A stretch of 64,000 nucleotides of DNA from Paralithodes platypus (taxonomy: Eukaryota > Arthropoda > Malacostraca > Decapoda > Lithodidae): NCBI GenBank assembly GCA_032716605.1, contig CM064545.1, forward strand, positions 9,605,564-9,669,563, written 5' to 3'. How positions within the stretch are numbered: position 1 is the first letter of the stretch; each line of letters starts with the position of its first letter. Shown here piece after piece: positions 33,301-45,299 of the stretch. A program made the position numbers and the translations under genes. The notes under the pieces were generated by a model. The model ran no database searches. It was not told the DNA's origin and was given only the letters and a program-made list of their open reading frames with translations.

Positions 33301-33321
33301 AAATGGATTGTACCAAATTAG

Positions 33322-33465
33322 GAAGAAGCTGTGGTCGATGTCGAACTGCAAAAAGTGCCAGACGAGCCCATCTTCGAAAGGGAGCGAGCTGTCGCTTCAA
33401 ACAGTCTGCTGCACCAAATCATCACCCATAACGAGGGGCGTCGCGCTCCTCGGTGCCGCTAGAAG
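33322..33465 (+). other. Short open frame, unidentified
   Basis: Forty-six codons after a TAG read EEAVVDVELQKVPDEPIFER and continue in a charged style to a stop. Composition is protein-like, but there is no start codon and no family I know. It could be an exon or a transposon scrap. Confidence 0.2.
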
Positions 33466-33866
33466 AGGGGCGAACACATCAAAAGTATCAAAAGTAAGTA
33501 AAGATAAGTTAGGTACCGGTACCTTTATTTTTTTCTTAGAGACCATGCTCAAGCTAAATATCATCATCTAGAGTTAGCTAAAGTATGATGACACTGATGT
33601 AATGGTAGTGAAGGGGTTACGGTAACTCTATATTACACCCTCACCATACCTTCATCTCCCTTCACTTCATTGAGCAGCCATTGTTTCCGTTTTAATATGA
33701 TTAATAAGCGAAGCATGCAAATAAATGTTAAGAAATATAATTTACTAACAAACACTACTACTAAGTCCACTTACTGTACTGGTATATACATTGAAAAATA
33801 CAAAAATATAAATATTGATAGATAACTTATACATTATTATGCAATGACAGAGTACCGACAGAAGAG

Positions 33867-34755
33867 AAACATTTGCCTTGCTATGTTTATTATGCACCAA
33901 CTAAAACATTTGCCTTGCTATGTTTATTATGCACTAACTAAAACATTTGCCTTGCTATGTTTATTATGCACCAACTAAAACATTTGCCTTGCTATGTTTA
34001 TTATGCACCAACTAAAACATTTGCCTTGCTATGTTTATTATGCACCAACTAAAACATTTGCCTTGCTATGTTTATTATGCACCAACTAAAACATTTGCCT
34101 TGCTATGTTTATTATGCACCAACTAAAACATTTGCCTTGCTATGTTTATTATGCACCAACTAAAACATTTGCCTTGCTATGTTTATTATGCACCAACTAA
34201 AACATTTGCCTTGCTATGTTTATTATGCACCAACTAAAACATTTGCCTTGCTATGTTTATTATGCACCAACTAAAACATTTGCCTTGCTATGTTTATTAT
34301 GCACCAACTAAAACATTTGCCTGGCTATGTTTATTATGCACCAACTAAAACATTTGCCTTGCTATGTTTATTATGCACCAACTAAAACATTTGCCTTGCT
34401 ATGTTTATTATGCACCAACTAAAACATTTGCCTTGCTATGTTTATTATGCACCAACTAAAATATTTGCCTTGCTATGTTTATTATGCACCAACTAAAACA
34501 TTTGCCTTGCTATGTTTATTATGCACCAACTAAAACATTTGCCTGGCTATGTTTATTATGCACCAACTAAAACATTTGCCTTGCTATGTTTATTATGCAC
34601 CAACTAAAACATTTGCCTTGCTATGTTTATTATGCACCAACTAAAACATTTGTCTTGCTATGTTTATTATGCACCAACTAAAACATTTGCCTGGCTATAT
34701 TTATTATGCACCAACTAAAACATTTGCCTTGCTATGTTTATTATGCACCAACTAA
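33867..34755. repeat. 37-bp minisatellite, about 24 units
   Basis: Units of the form AAAACATTTGCCTTGCTATG followed by TTTATTATGCACCAACT are repeated head to tail with very few differences (for example CTTGC/CTGGC). High identity points to recent expansion or homogenisation. There are no unique spacers between units, and 37 is not a multiple of three. Confidence 0.97.
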
Positions 34756-34783
34756 AACATTTCAATAGTACATAATAGGCCCA

Positions 34784-34883
34784 GGTACACCCGGATACCA
34801 CAGAAACTAGCCCAGGTGGTTATGAACCGGAGATTTGCTGCGGATCCTTTCTGGACGGCAGCCCTCTAACTATCACGGCGCCA
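34784..34883 (-). mobile_element. tRNA-derived SINE head, minus strand
   Basis: On the minus strand a tRNA-like part reads GTGATAGTTAGAGGGC (A-box region) and, about 40 bases on, GGTTCATAACC (B-box region). An inverted relative lies at 35827-35906, sharing GGGCTGCCGTCCAGA, AAATCTCCGG and CTGTGGTATCC. Each copy is preceded by a (GT)n tract on its own strand. SINEs use these internal Pol III boxes. There is no folded tRNA with a complete acceptor stem. Confidence 0.6.
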
Positions 34884-34893
34884 CACACATACA

Positions 34894-34934
<41 letters not shown>
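34884..34934. repeat. (CA)n microsatellite
   Basis: CA dinucleotides with a few TA interruptions at the left; directly upstream of the SINE head on its own strand. Confidence 0.95.
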
Positions 34935-34937
<3 letters not shown>

Positions 34938-34939
34938 TA

Positions 34940-35800
34940 CCTGTATGTTTGGAACCAATAGTGACGACTGTCAGTGTCATGTATAATAATTATATATCGT
35001 GTTCGTATTATGCAACGTAATCAAGTATTGATAGTATTAATAAGATACTTGCATTGTTTTTAAGTTTTGTTTTTGTATTTTAATTCTTCCATACATCTAC
35101 GGACACGATAATATTGCCCCATAGATTTTGAAACAGTAAGATTCAGACGAAACACTACCAAACCACCCAATGAATACAATGGTTTTCTATGTGTGTGTGT
35201 GTGTTACTGGTTCGTTGTGGATGTGTGTAGTCTGTATTTTAGGCTGTGTGTGTGTGTGTGTGTGTGTTAGAAGTCATCTGCAGTCGTTATGATTAAATAC
35301 ATTATTGATATACCGTTCACCCATGTCAGTCTGAGCATAGTGGCCGAAAATGATACTTCTGCACGCCACAAAAGGCCGATTTTATAGTATTACATTCTTT
35401 CTATTCATCTGAGTAAGTCTATAACAAGTATATAACACTACGCTTGGACTGTCCTGTCCTGTATGATTTGAACCCAGGATAATCACGCATGTAGAATATC
35501 TATGCTAGTGTTAGACAAATGCACGCCGTAATGTTAGAAAAATTACACACACACACACACACACATCTGCAACCTTATGCAATAACTGGGTGATTCGGAA
35601 GAGTCTCGACGTTTGATTCTTAATTTCATAAAACGTATCGGGATACTCATTCGTGTCCCTGTTGAACGTATATGTTGGATGAAATAAAAGTCAATAAACA
35701 ATACATATTGTCATTAGTACGTTTAATGATTCCGTAACATTAAAAGAGCAAGACAATTATCATGCGTGATACGCTGAGAGTCAAGCCTCTTTTGTTCGAA
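34940..35800. other. Interval between inverted SINE heads
   Basis: It contains (GT)n tracts near 35193 and 35248 and a (CA)n tract near 35549. I see no coding sequence. Confidence 0.5.
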
Positions 35801-35810
35801 ACGTGTGTTC

Positions 35811-35825
35811 GTGTGTGTGTGTGTG
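35811..35825. repeat. (GT)n microsatellite
   Basis: A short GT run immediately upstream of the plus-strand SINE head, mirroring the (CA)n beside the minus-strand head. Confidence 0.85.
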
Positions 35826-35826
35826 A

Positions 35827-35906
35827 CCCCGTGATAGAGTGGGCTGCCGTCCAGATAGGATCCACTACAAATCTCCGGCTAATTTCTGTGGTATCCACGT
35901 GTACTA
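35827..35906 (+). mobile_element. tRNA-derived SINE head, plus strand
   Basis: The inverted relative of the head at 34.8 kb. It keeps GTGATAGAGTGGGCTGCCGT and the CTGTGGTATCC end but has lost the clear B-box (CCGGCTAATTT in its place). Confidence 0.55.
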
Positions 35907-36028
35907 GCTAGGCATCTTGATTGCACATTTAATTGACATACAACAAAGTTTATCATTGAATTTAAAATGTATTTAGAAATTATTTTGGCATAGTTCAATT
36001 ATGTCAATATAGTTTTTCCTTCCCATTT

Positions 36029-36031
<3 letters not shown>

Positions 36032-36090
<59 letters not shown>
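36032..36090. repeat. (GA)n microsatellite
   Basis: About 29 uninterrupted GA dinucleotides, followed by a G-rich run. Confidence 0.95.
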
Positions 36091-36094
<4 letters not shown>

Positions 36095-36099
36095 TGGGG

Positions 36100-37590
36100 G
36101 GGGGGACAGCCTCAGTCAGAGTTGTCCAGGTTCGAGTTTTCACGCACATTTGGGCTACTTTTGAGGATTAATTATCGGAATATTTCGAAAGATTAAATAA
36201 TTTTAGGATCCTTATAAGACACTGTAATAACATAATACCCAAAAGAAGACAAATAACTAACAATATCATGTCAGCGAGGCTTGATGCTGACAGAAGATGG
36301 AAAATATGGAAAGATAGGGCAAATTTTGGGCTACTTTCTCAGGCATTTGGGCAGGATTTTAGCTGTTGACAACTCTGACCTCAGTCCACTCTCGTCCACT
36401 GGGCTGCCGCGCCGAGAGAAATAGGGTAGGGGATATAAAGGGAATTAAGAAAGAAGGGGGTTATAAGGGTTTCTTGCCAAACAGTTCCAAAGTACTGAAT
36501 GCCCCAAAACAATTTAATGCTACTGTGTGCAAATATCTAATTCACTTCAGTTCCAACACTACAGGTGATAGCTTAGTTTATCAGTTAAGGTTGCCTTGAC
36601 ATGGGCATGAATGTAAGACTAATTATTTTGGAGACATGACATTTTATATTGCAACCCTTTATTACACCCAAACAATGCACAACTGCGAGGTATTTTTACA
36701 CCCTTGGCACATTTTATTCAGAGGACTGGAGACAGCAGATCAGATGACCTGTCTGATCTGTGACCCCACGATAACTGAGCCTGTTTATTAAGTGTTTATC
36801 ACTGTCTGGCAACCTCCTCTAAGTTTTATACTCGGCATGACGGTGTGCGTGAGCGGGACACAAATATGCCCTTGTATGGGATGACCTGTTAGTACTATTG
36901 GTCTTGCCCCTAAGGCATCAATGTTGGTCTAAGCAAAAAGAAAGGTAGGCGGCATCTCGTCCAGGCCAGTACTTGACTCCTAAGCTGTTGCTCCTTCTCT
37001 CCAATGGTCTTTGCTAGCCTAGAATAGAAGCACTTAACCTTCCAGAAGCGGTGAAGACAAATGGGGTACAATTGCCTTTTTGAATCTGTAGGATCCTTTT
37101 CGTATTCGTTCCTTTTATATGTGGCCTCCAGAGACAGCTCACTGTTGTAGCTAGTGGCCATTATTGGGTCACAAGTCCATATGTTAAAGAATGTGCACTT
37201 TTGTCCAGAGGTCCCTTGCACTGACATCCATCTGTGTTTTATTTGATGTGTTTGCCATTCTGTGCTGCAAGATCTCACCATTGAAGGGGGATGATTGTTG
37301 GTTTACAGTCCACGTCATGACACACCTTCCTTAGAAAGTTCACCATAAGTCTCTCACTTTATTGTACCTGATGCTGATGAACCCTCTCTTTTTACATACC
37401 ATGGAGTGGTCTGCTTCGTTGTTGACTCCATATCTATCTATCTATTGCCTGACGCCGTGATCCTCGAAGGGGTGGCCGCGAACGAACCGCCCCCATGCAC
37501 CTCTGTCCCCAGTCAGTCGATGACCCTCCTCCCAACTAGCAACGCTTTCATTCATATACTTCCTCACTCCATCCTTCCACCTCTCCTTTG
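36100..37590. other. Stretch without recognisable genes
   Basis: Two medium open frames (plus 36366-36599, minus 36910-37281) show no domain or compositional signature I can name. No repeat structure is evident. Confidence 0.4.
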
Positions 37591-37599
37591 GTCTACCTC

Positions 37600-39017
37600 T
37601 CCCTCTCTATCCTTCCACCTCGCTCTCGTACACCCTCATAGTCATTCTCTCGCTTCCCATACGTTCCATATGGCCAAACCATCTCAAGTTCTTCCTTTTT
37701 ACACTTTCCAGCACATCTACCTCCACACCACACCACCTTCTTACTTCCTCATTCGTCTGTCTATCCCTCCATGTAACTCCGCACACACTTCTCAAGTAAC
37801 TCATTTCCACCGCTCTCACTCATGGTCTGAGTCTCTTCCAGAACGTCCATGCTTCGCTTCCGTAAGTTAGTGTCGGGATTACCACACTGTCATGCAAGGA
37901 CTTCTTCACTTCCATACTGACCACTCTATTTCTTGTTACTGCTTGCAACGTTCCTACAACCCTCTTCCCCTGTTGCACCCTCTCCCGCCCTTCTTCATCC
38001 ATAGTCCCATCTTTACTCAACACACTGCCCAGATACTTAAAGAAGCGGACGATCTCCATAGCCTGACCATTCAAGTTCACCTCACACTCTGTGACTTCAC
38101 CCCTTTCGAAGACCATAGCCTTGCTCTTCCCCGCATTTACCTTCAGATTCTGTTTTTCGCACACTGTTCCAAAGTCATTTACCAGACCCTGCAACTCCCA
38201 TTCATTATCGCTCATCAGAACTGTATCATCCGCAAACAGCAGTATAGGCAGCTTCCACTCATTTCCCTCCCTTTTCATCGGTACACCAACATACACTGGT
38301 CTTCCTAGTATTTCTTTCATGACTCCATCCATATATACAGTAAACAACCACGGGGACATCACACACCCCTGTTTCAACCCAACACTCATGTCAAAGAACT
38401 CGCTCTGCTCATTCTCCACACGTACTGCTGCCTTTGCACCCTCATACATGCTCTTCACTGCTTTCAGCAACTTGTCATCTACTCCGTATATTCTAAGTAC
38501 TTTTCACATGCCTTCTCTATCCACTGTCATAGGCCTTCTCCAAGTCCATAAAAGCAACATACACCTTTTTTTGCTTCTCCAGATATTTCTCCACAACACA
38601 ATTCAGGGTAAAAATCTGATCTACACATCCTCTTCCCTTCCTAAAACCTCCCTGCTCATCGCCTATCCATTTCTCCGTTCTCACTCTCACTCTCTCAATC
38701 ACAACCCTACTGTACACCTTCCCTACTATGCTTAAAAGACAAATTCCTTGGTGGTTACCACACACTCCTCTTTCCCCTTTGCCCTTATATAGGGGGACTA
38801 TTATGCCAGTCATCCTGTCATCGGGTGCATTCCCCTTCTCCCATGCTAGTTTGCACATTTTCCATACCCATTCGATCACTATCTCACCACCATACCTCAA
38901 CATTTCCCCACATACTCCATCTGTTCCTGGAGATTTCCCCAACTTCACTCTTTTCATAGCTTCCCACACTTCTGACCTCCTGACTCCATTATATGCATCG
39001 ATAATGTCGTCCTTCAA
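37600..39017 (-). pseudogene. RTE-like LINE reverse transcriptase, minus strand
   Basis: Motifs run in order on the minus strand: VKLGKSPGTDGVCGEML, GICLLSIVGKVYSRVV, DEQGGFRKGRGCVDQIF, VAFMDLEKAYDS, then, after a frameshift near 38510, GLKQGCVMSPWLF, LLFADDTVLMS and KYLGSVLSKDG. A single stop near 37818 separates this from the C-terminal CGVTWRDRQTNEEV and RWFGHMERM blocks. It is closely related to the LINE at 17.4-24.5 kb. The endonuclease and linker are missing: the sequence stops 15 bases from the LTR of Gmr1-like copy B. The catalytic FADD is preserved. Confidence 0.88.
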
Positions 39018-39031
39018 TCAGCAAACCATAC

Positions 39032-40527
39032 TGTTATGCCCTGATTTTATACAGGTTTAACTTAGTATAGGTGGGTTCTGCAGGACTGGGCTATGGGACT
39101 TCATGCACAGGACACAAATGAAATCAATAGCGGGCATAAATAATATCAGAGATATTGGTTCATAATGCAGCTTTATTCTCCAAAAAACACTGGTAGAATA
39201 TTGGTTATATGTGCATTAGAAACAATGGCAAATTGGATAAGTCAGGTGCGTACTTTTGGACTTTTATAATCTCTTAGCACTGCACGCGGATTTGGATAGA
39301 GTTCTTTCGCTTCCCACTTCCAACGTTCAGGAATTCTTCTTCTGATCACCTTACTTCAACAATACGTAGGTTTCGCAAATCACTAGTTATCTTGAGTTGG
39401 TGTGTCGGGGGTTAACAGCGACTCCGTGGCCGTCCAAGTTGTCCGGGAGTGTAGAGAAGTTTACAGTTGGGCTAACTTGTCTAGCCGTTGATGACACGCC
39501 GTTATGGTACTCCTACTGAAAGCCTTAAATGCCTCTGTCCTCGGTGCAGCCAGAGAAACAGTGGATCGAATTAATGTAAGACAGTCGGGAGAAGCGACTT
39601 TTCTTAACTATTCCGGCCTTATGGGAGGTTCAGGGCGTGCGGGCGGCTTTTCGCCTTTCGATCAAACAGACAATTGTTGCCCAGGAATACTTCTCGCCAG
39701 AGCTTTCTCCTAACTCGCGTAATCCCTTCTAACATAACAAGATATTTGTACCTTAGACCGGTTATGAGTTATGATTGCTCGTAAACCCAAAGTAGTGGCG
39801 AGCCGGCTGGCAATACGTTTATGAGACAATCAAGATAATTCGTAAATCGGTTGTTCACAGTGTTACGAATAATAATAATAACACACAGGGAAATGCATAT
39901 ACAAGTGCAACAAACATAAATCAATCCTATTCTCCTTCCAAAATAGGCTATCTAATAGGCAAATATCTCGTGAGAACTCAAGCGATAATACGTTCATCAG
40001 TCAGAAGAATATATATAGTTAGCAAGGGAAATGAGAAGTCGCTCTGCCTAATGAGTTCTGATCAAAAAATGGCTAGACTTCCCTTTTTAACTCGGCCTCT
40101 AGTGAGCCCAACGTGAACTACTAAGGACCGCCCACTGACAATCATTACGTAATTTCTCTCTCTCCTCTGGGATAGACAAAGGCTTTCCTAGCACTGAGGG
40201 GAGGGGGGAGGGGGGGGGGAGTGCTAGTGAGTTAGGCCCACCTCCCGCATGGCGCACCCACTGACCCCCAACTGTGGCTGCCGCTTCTCCCATCATTACA
40301 AATAAGTTTTACACACAATACTTATAACTAATGATATAAAATAGAACTCGTTGACTCAGATGAAAACAAAATACATATTCATATTACTTATAGTACAACG
40401 GCTCACATGAACTAAGTTAGGAAACTCTACATAGACTACAGCCAAAGTTCCTGCCCTGACGATCCTAGCGAGAGTGGGGCATGACTAGGCGTTCTGTACA
40501 GCATGCTCACACTGGACATGCGTCACA
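39032..40527 (-). repeat. Probable 3' LTR of Gmr1-like copy B
   Basis: On the minus strand the polypurine stretch TTGGGGGAGG is followed by TGTGACGCATGTCC, a plausible LTR start. A TG...CA pair is completed by ...GGGCATAACA at the far end, next to the RTE-like LINE. The end resembles the copy A LTR end (...GGTCGTAACA). Length would be 1,496 bp. The other LTR is not seen, so boundaries are inferred. Confidence 0.5.
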
Positions 40528-40541
40528 CCTCCCCCAAGATT
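40528..40541 (-). promoter_or_regulatory. Polypurine tract of Gmr1-like copy B
   Basis: AATCTTGGGGGAGG on the minus strand immediately precedes the proposed LTR. Such tracts prime plus-strand DNA synthesis in LTR elements. Confidence 0.5.
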
Positions 40542-40859
40542 TTACTTGCTCAACCCTGAGCTAAAATCTGACAAACACAGAACCCCATCAAGCCCCTCAC
40601 ACCCAGCGACCCAGCGACCGCATGGCACTAAAACAAAGCTGAGTTTATCACCAAAACGCATCTTATTATTAACCAAAAATTCACATTTTATAACTCCTCC
40701 CAACAATAGCAAAAAGACACAATATCATGCTCCCAGAGCGAGCTTACAGCAGCTCAGCCGTTTGATAGTTTGTGGACTACTCAAACTCTATAGGCTATGA
40801 CAAACTTATACGATTACCTATATCAAAAGAAAGAGTTTTTTATATGATTTTTATATTTT

Positions 40860-42600
40860 AATATGTTTTTCCCGGCTGCACTATAAGGGCAGCCTATTTT
40901 CCTCCACTCAGGCTGGAACATACACCTCGAAGTGCCTGAGCGACAGCACAATCGCCAGTAATTCCTTTTCTATTGTAGAATAGTTCTTTTGTGCAGCATT
41001 GAACTTCTTAGAAAAGAAACTTACTGGGTGTTCCACACCTTCTCAAGACGGCACCAGCCCCTACACCACTAGCATCTGTTGCCAGCTGAAAAGGCCTGTT
41101 AAAGTCTGGGGCCCTGAGTATCGGGTGAGTACATAGCATTTCACACTCAGGTGCCCACGTACCTTGTTCTGAGGAGGGCACACCTGTCCCCTTCCCACTA
41201 CAAACCCAAGGTACTGCACAGTGGCTTTTACGAAGTCACACTTTGCCAAATTTACTACCAGACCTGCTTCACTAAGTTTCCGGAACAAGGTCTCAAGGTG
41301 CTCACAATGGCTCTCCACGGTACGGGATTGACTTAAGGTAGATGGTCCCCCACGTCAACATCATGCATAGGCTGAGTAGTGAGGCCTGGGTGTTCAGCAA
41401 ATACAGTGGGTATGAACCGAACAACTGACGGATAGCATCAAACTGGAGTGGCAACAAGGTAATCTAAGTCTGTTTTTCTACAATTTTATAAGGTCCAGTG
41501 TACTTCGCAGAGAGGGGGTTACCAACCAAAGGCAACAAAATTAATACGGAGCCTCACTTTGCGATCATACCTGTCCTTCATCAGCTTGTGATTCTGTCAA
41601 ATTTCTACCTGCCATCTCCAGACTCTTAAGCATGCGCTCACGGCTTTCAAGCACATCCATACCGTTGTCAGCACAATACTCTCAGGGTGATACGCTGACG
41701 ATACTACTGCGTACCCGTACCTTGAGAAGTACCACAACAAGTTACTGACTACCGTCTTCCCGGCCACCAAAACAATTTCCCCAAAGCCGCCACCGTTTCT
41801 CAAAAAAATCTCCTGGCTGTGCATCGCCGTCCTCGTCGAGCTCTACAGCTCCATTAGCACACGTTTGGAGCTCAGGGTCCTCTAGTTGCAACCGACTTAT
41901 ATCTGAGGGTGCCAAGCGATCTAACTGCTCCCGGAGCAATGCATGACCTTCCCCGATACTGGGCTGCTCCCTCTGTCTCTCTCGATGTACATAACGTTGC
42001 TGTCGTGGAGACTCGTCATGCCCAGCCTCGTCACTCTCGATGACAGGCCCAGGGGCTACTCCAGAATTAAGTAATGGTGCTAATACTGAAAGGGTTCGAG
42101 CCTCCCAGGTGCTTCTGCATTGGCTGTGCCTCAGCCTCTGACGAACTGCCCCGGGCAAACTCAGATGACTTCGGAGACACACCAATGTTGCAGGCCAAAG
42201 ACACAGCTGCTGTAGGTGGTTTGCTAGGACAGACTCTTGCAAAGTGCCCCTTTTTATGACAATGATAACACTCCCAGTCTTGGTATCATGGCTCTTGTAC
42301 GTATATCACTGGGGGTGGGGCGTCACGCCCCTTGTTACCTGCCTCACTACGCTGGGCAGACCCGCACCCACGAATTAGTGATAGCCGGAGGTCAGCCATC
42401 TCAGCTGCCTCCTGTAGAGTTTTTGGGTTCTTTTCTTTAATAGTTAAAGTCATTTCTGCACCAGTACACTTATAAAACTGCTCGAGCAGAAACAGCTCAG
42501 TCAACTGTTCGGCCGTCTCAGCTTTCTCAGAACGTGTCCAGTTTTTAAGTGCAGTCACCTCCCTAGTCTTTGTAACACCCCGAAACTTCAATCGATACAG
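40860..42600 (-). pseudogene. Gmr1-like copy B, gag-pol remnants with large internal deletions
   Basis: On the minus strand, gag capsid sequence (EQFYKCTGAEMTL, DLRLSLIRGCGSAQ) at 42286-42591 is followed by a degraded knuckle region. The linker block (DRLAPSDISRLQLEDPEL) at 41760-42110 comes next. A few integrase pieces follow (RYGYAVVSSAYHPES, near 41700). Next come the RT thumb side (EAGLVVNLAKCDF, QYLGFVVGRGQVCPP) at 41060-41330 and an RNase H scrap (LATDASGVGAGAVL). The protease, most of integrase and the RT catalytic part are deleted. The same blocks in the same order occur in copies A and C, so deletions rather than rearrangement explain it. Confidence 0.8.
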
Positions 42601-43435
42601 ATATAATCTTGCCCTTAGTTTCCCAATTGCAATAAAATATTCGTCAAGGATTGATTCACTTCCTCACAGATGCACTTTGATCGTGGGCACTGAATATCAC
42701 TGTAAATCCTGAGGGTTGGAGGTGTTTGTAGCATCCACAAGAGCGTCGCTTACGTTACGTGGACTGTCTACTGTTCAAACTGGCGTGTTTTTGGCGCAGG
42801 GGTTTATATATAACCTTTGTTCTAAATTTTGGATGTCGGAGGGGAACACAAGTTAATTTAATCCATTGACTGAAGAGGGTAGCTTTAAAAGTCTAGTATA
42901 CGGTTAGTTAGTAGGCTGCAATATGATTCACCTTACTGACATCTTACTCTAAGACAATTTAATAATAGGGGGTTTAGAGGAGGAGGTTGGGGAGGGGAAA
43001 AACTAGTTTTCTTGGCGCCTTCCGGCTTAGGCGGTCAGGCAGTATACGTTAATATTTTACTCAAGGATCCTTCTCTGATCTAGCTGAAATGCTATTAGGA
43101 ATCTAAGATGGGTTAAGGGGGACTTTGGGGTTTAGATAGGAATGGGATAGGAATAGGATTTAGGCTGGAATTAGAACTTGGAGGTTGGTATAGGTCAGAG
43201 GCACCCAGGATTTCTGGCAAGAATTTGGTGGGCATTCAGGATGCCTGTAGGCCTGCGCGAGGGGGGACAGACGCGCCGGCCGAGGGCTGTGGGTATCCTC
43301 TTGGGTTGAGGGCCAGCTGGGCCTTGAATATTGGGGGTTATATATTTCGTTATGATTGATCATTGAATCTAGCTTTTACTCACGGGACTCACTCGTGGGG
43401 GTTATGAACAGTGAGTTTGTAAAATTTGCAAGTCA
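42601..43435. other. Stretch without recognisable features
   Basis: The left end probably once held the rest of copy B gag, but no homology to copy A gag continues past 42600. I see no gene or repeat. Confidence 0.4.
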
Positions 43436-43439
43436 GAGG

Positions 43440-43800
43440 GGATACTCCCCCACTTCAAGGGGAGTGAGGGGGGGCTAGCCTCACACGCTTGACTCCACTG
43501 TCCCAAGTTGTAGTGGTGGTTAGTGAGGTTAGAGGATAGTTAAAGGAAGTATAATAATAGGTTTGTACGTTCTGTTTACGGGAGCTTGAGAAATGGCTTA
43601 CTTGGGTATGAAATAAAACATCCTGATGGCGTCTCATTAGGAGAGGTTGTGAATTTGGGTTGGTACGGGGAGAAGAGAGCGACAGGGTGACTCAAAAGGT
43701 TACAACTGGGCACGCTGTTGCAACGCAAGCGTTTGTGGATAAAAAGAGAGTTAACTTAGAAAATGTTTACATGTATGCCATGACGGCATTTTAGCCGTCG
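43440..43800 (+). repeat. Diverged duplicated block R1
   Basis: A block with CTTCAAGGGGAGTG, TTAGAGGATAGTTAAA, AAAACATCCTGATGG, GTGAATTTGGGTTGGTACGG and ACTGGGCACGC recurs in the same order at 45300-45640. Similarity is partial. The function is unknown; it could be LTR or leader of the gag-protease relic to the right. Confidence 0.65.
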
Positions 43801-44485
43801 TGATAATCCAAGTATGGAACCTGGTTGAATAACTCCAGTTCAATTAGATCACTACTTAATTACTGGAAACGAATCCCCTGAGCATGGGACAACATACGTT
43901 TTATCTTCCTGGAGAGGTAATGCTCAAAATCGTAATTTTTTAGGTTTGATTGTTGTTAATATTAAACATCGAATTTGACCTCAAATATCTCCCAAACCAA
44001 AAGACTTGGAGATTTTCTGAACATTGCTAAAAAATAATAAAAGGATCCCTTAATATTATGTTAGTAAATGGTGGATATTGAAGGGTAATTAGTATTTTTA
44101 AAGAATTTAATAAAAAAATAAGTGGAAGTTTTGAGTAGGTGGTACTTAAAAAATATAACAAAAATACTCAAGTACTCTTGAGGAGACTGGCACTTTGGAG
44201 GCGTGGACGGCAATGGTGAGGTAGCTTGGAGTGGGAGTGGCAGCCCTGCAGACCCCATAGGCTGAGAGAACTGCGAAGTTGAAAAAAATAAATAAAACAA
44301 AAGTCTACCAAAAAATACGGTCATTTTGAAATATTCGGGAGGGTGCCTAAATGTTCTTGGATTCATACCAAATTCAACAGAGTGCTTGCCACATGATCCT
44401 AGTATGACCCCAAAGTGTAATAATTTAAATCGGAGTAATATAAATACTACCAAAACAATTATTTATGGAAGGGCACAAGTTTTAA

Positions 44486-44885
44486 CCCTGGAGAGATAAC
44501 GCTGCTGCATATGTGCACGCGAGGCCCTCATATGGCAACATGAGACAGGTTAGCTTGTGTGAGCATGATGGTCCGTTATCTGGCTAAGTTGCCTATTAGT
44601 CTTAGATCGATATCTCAAACACATTCTTGACAAGGCACAATATGCACAATCAATAAAGTTACTTACCAGATTAGGTCGGTGCCTGTGGGCAACGTTGGTT
44701 TCCTGTTTGAGCCTGTTGCCATAGAGCTAGAGCGTAGGAGCTCTGCTCACCACTGGAGGTACCAGAAGACTGCCGCCCGGCAGGCCGATAATTCAGGAAA
44801 TGGTCCTGTGGGCTGCGCGCCGACCAAATCACGTGTTTCGCGCAACCCTCGCGTGCGCATTGGCAACGGCGTTTCCTGTCTAGGG
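44486..44885. mobile_element. TTAA miniature element family E (400 bp, piggyBac-type)
   Basis: TTAA flanks both ends (44482-44485 and 44886-44889). The left end begins CCCTGGAGAGATAACGC and the right end, reversed, begins CCCTAGACAGGAAACGC, matching at 13 of 17 positions. No transposase frame is present. It has no second copy in this window, so the case rests on the ends and the TTAA. Confidence 0.65.
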
Positions 44886-44889
44886 TTAA

Positions 44890-45010
44890 CTGGAGAGAGA
44901 ACTAGGTCGCTTCCCTGGATCTCTCTGGAGAGGATCGTATGCAGATTTGTTATAATTAATTTATATAAATCAACAGAGATACGAAACAGAGCAGTGTGGA
45001 CTGTGGACTA
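44890..45010 (+). repeat. Diverged duplicated block R2
   Basis: TGGAGAGAGAACTAGGT, CTCTGGAGAGGATCGTATGC and TATAAATCAACAGA recur at 45657-45780. In the second locus this block directly follows R1; here the two are far apart, partly because of TTAA element E. Confidence 0.6.
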
Positions 45011-45299
45011 GAAGGGGTGACTGATTAGACGTATAATAGGTGCGGAAAGAGACGGAAAGGAGGAACACCATGGTGAATGCAAAATTACTTAACTTACGAA
45101 AACGAATGCATGCATGAATGACGGTATTAGTTGTCATCAAAATAAGGCGAATGGAACCTGGTTGGGATGCACGGAATACGATTCGACATGGGCAGTGCCA
45201 CTGTGTCGTAGCAATATCGATCGCGCAAATTCTGGTTCATATTATATCTTAGGCACTAAACGGAACAGCTGAGCCTGGGGTCGGTGGAGGGGACATTTT

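Noticed and set aside
33867..34755. CRISPR-like array of 37-bp repeats
   Set aside because: Units are directly joined with no unique spacers, and the setting is eukaryotic.
36366..36599. 77-codon plus-strand frame
   Set aside because: Short, with no recognisable feature.
36910..37281. 123-codon minus-strand frame as a host gene
   Set aside because: No domain, signal peptide, splice context or compositional support.
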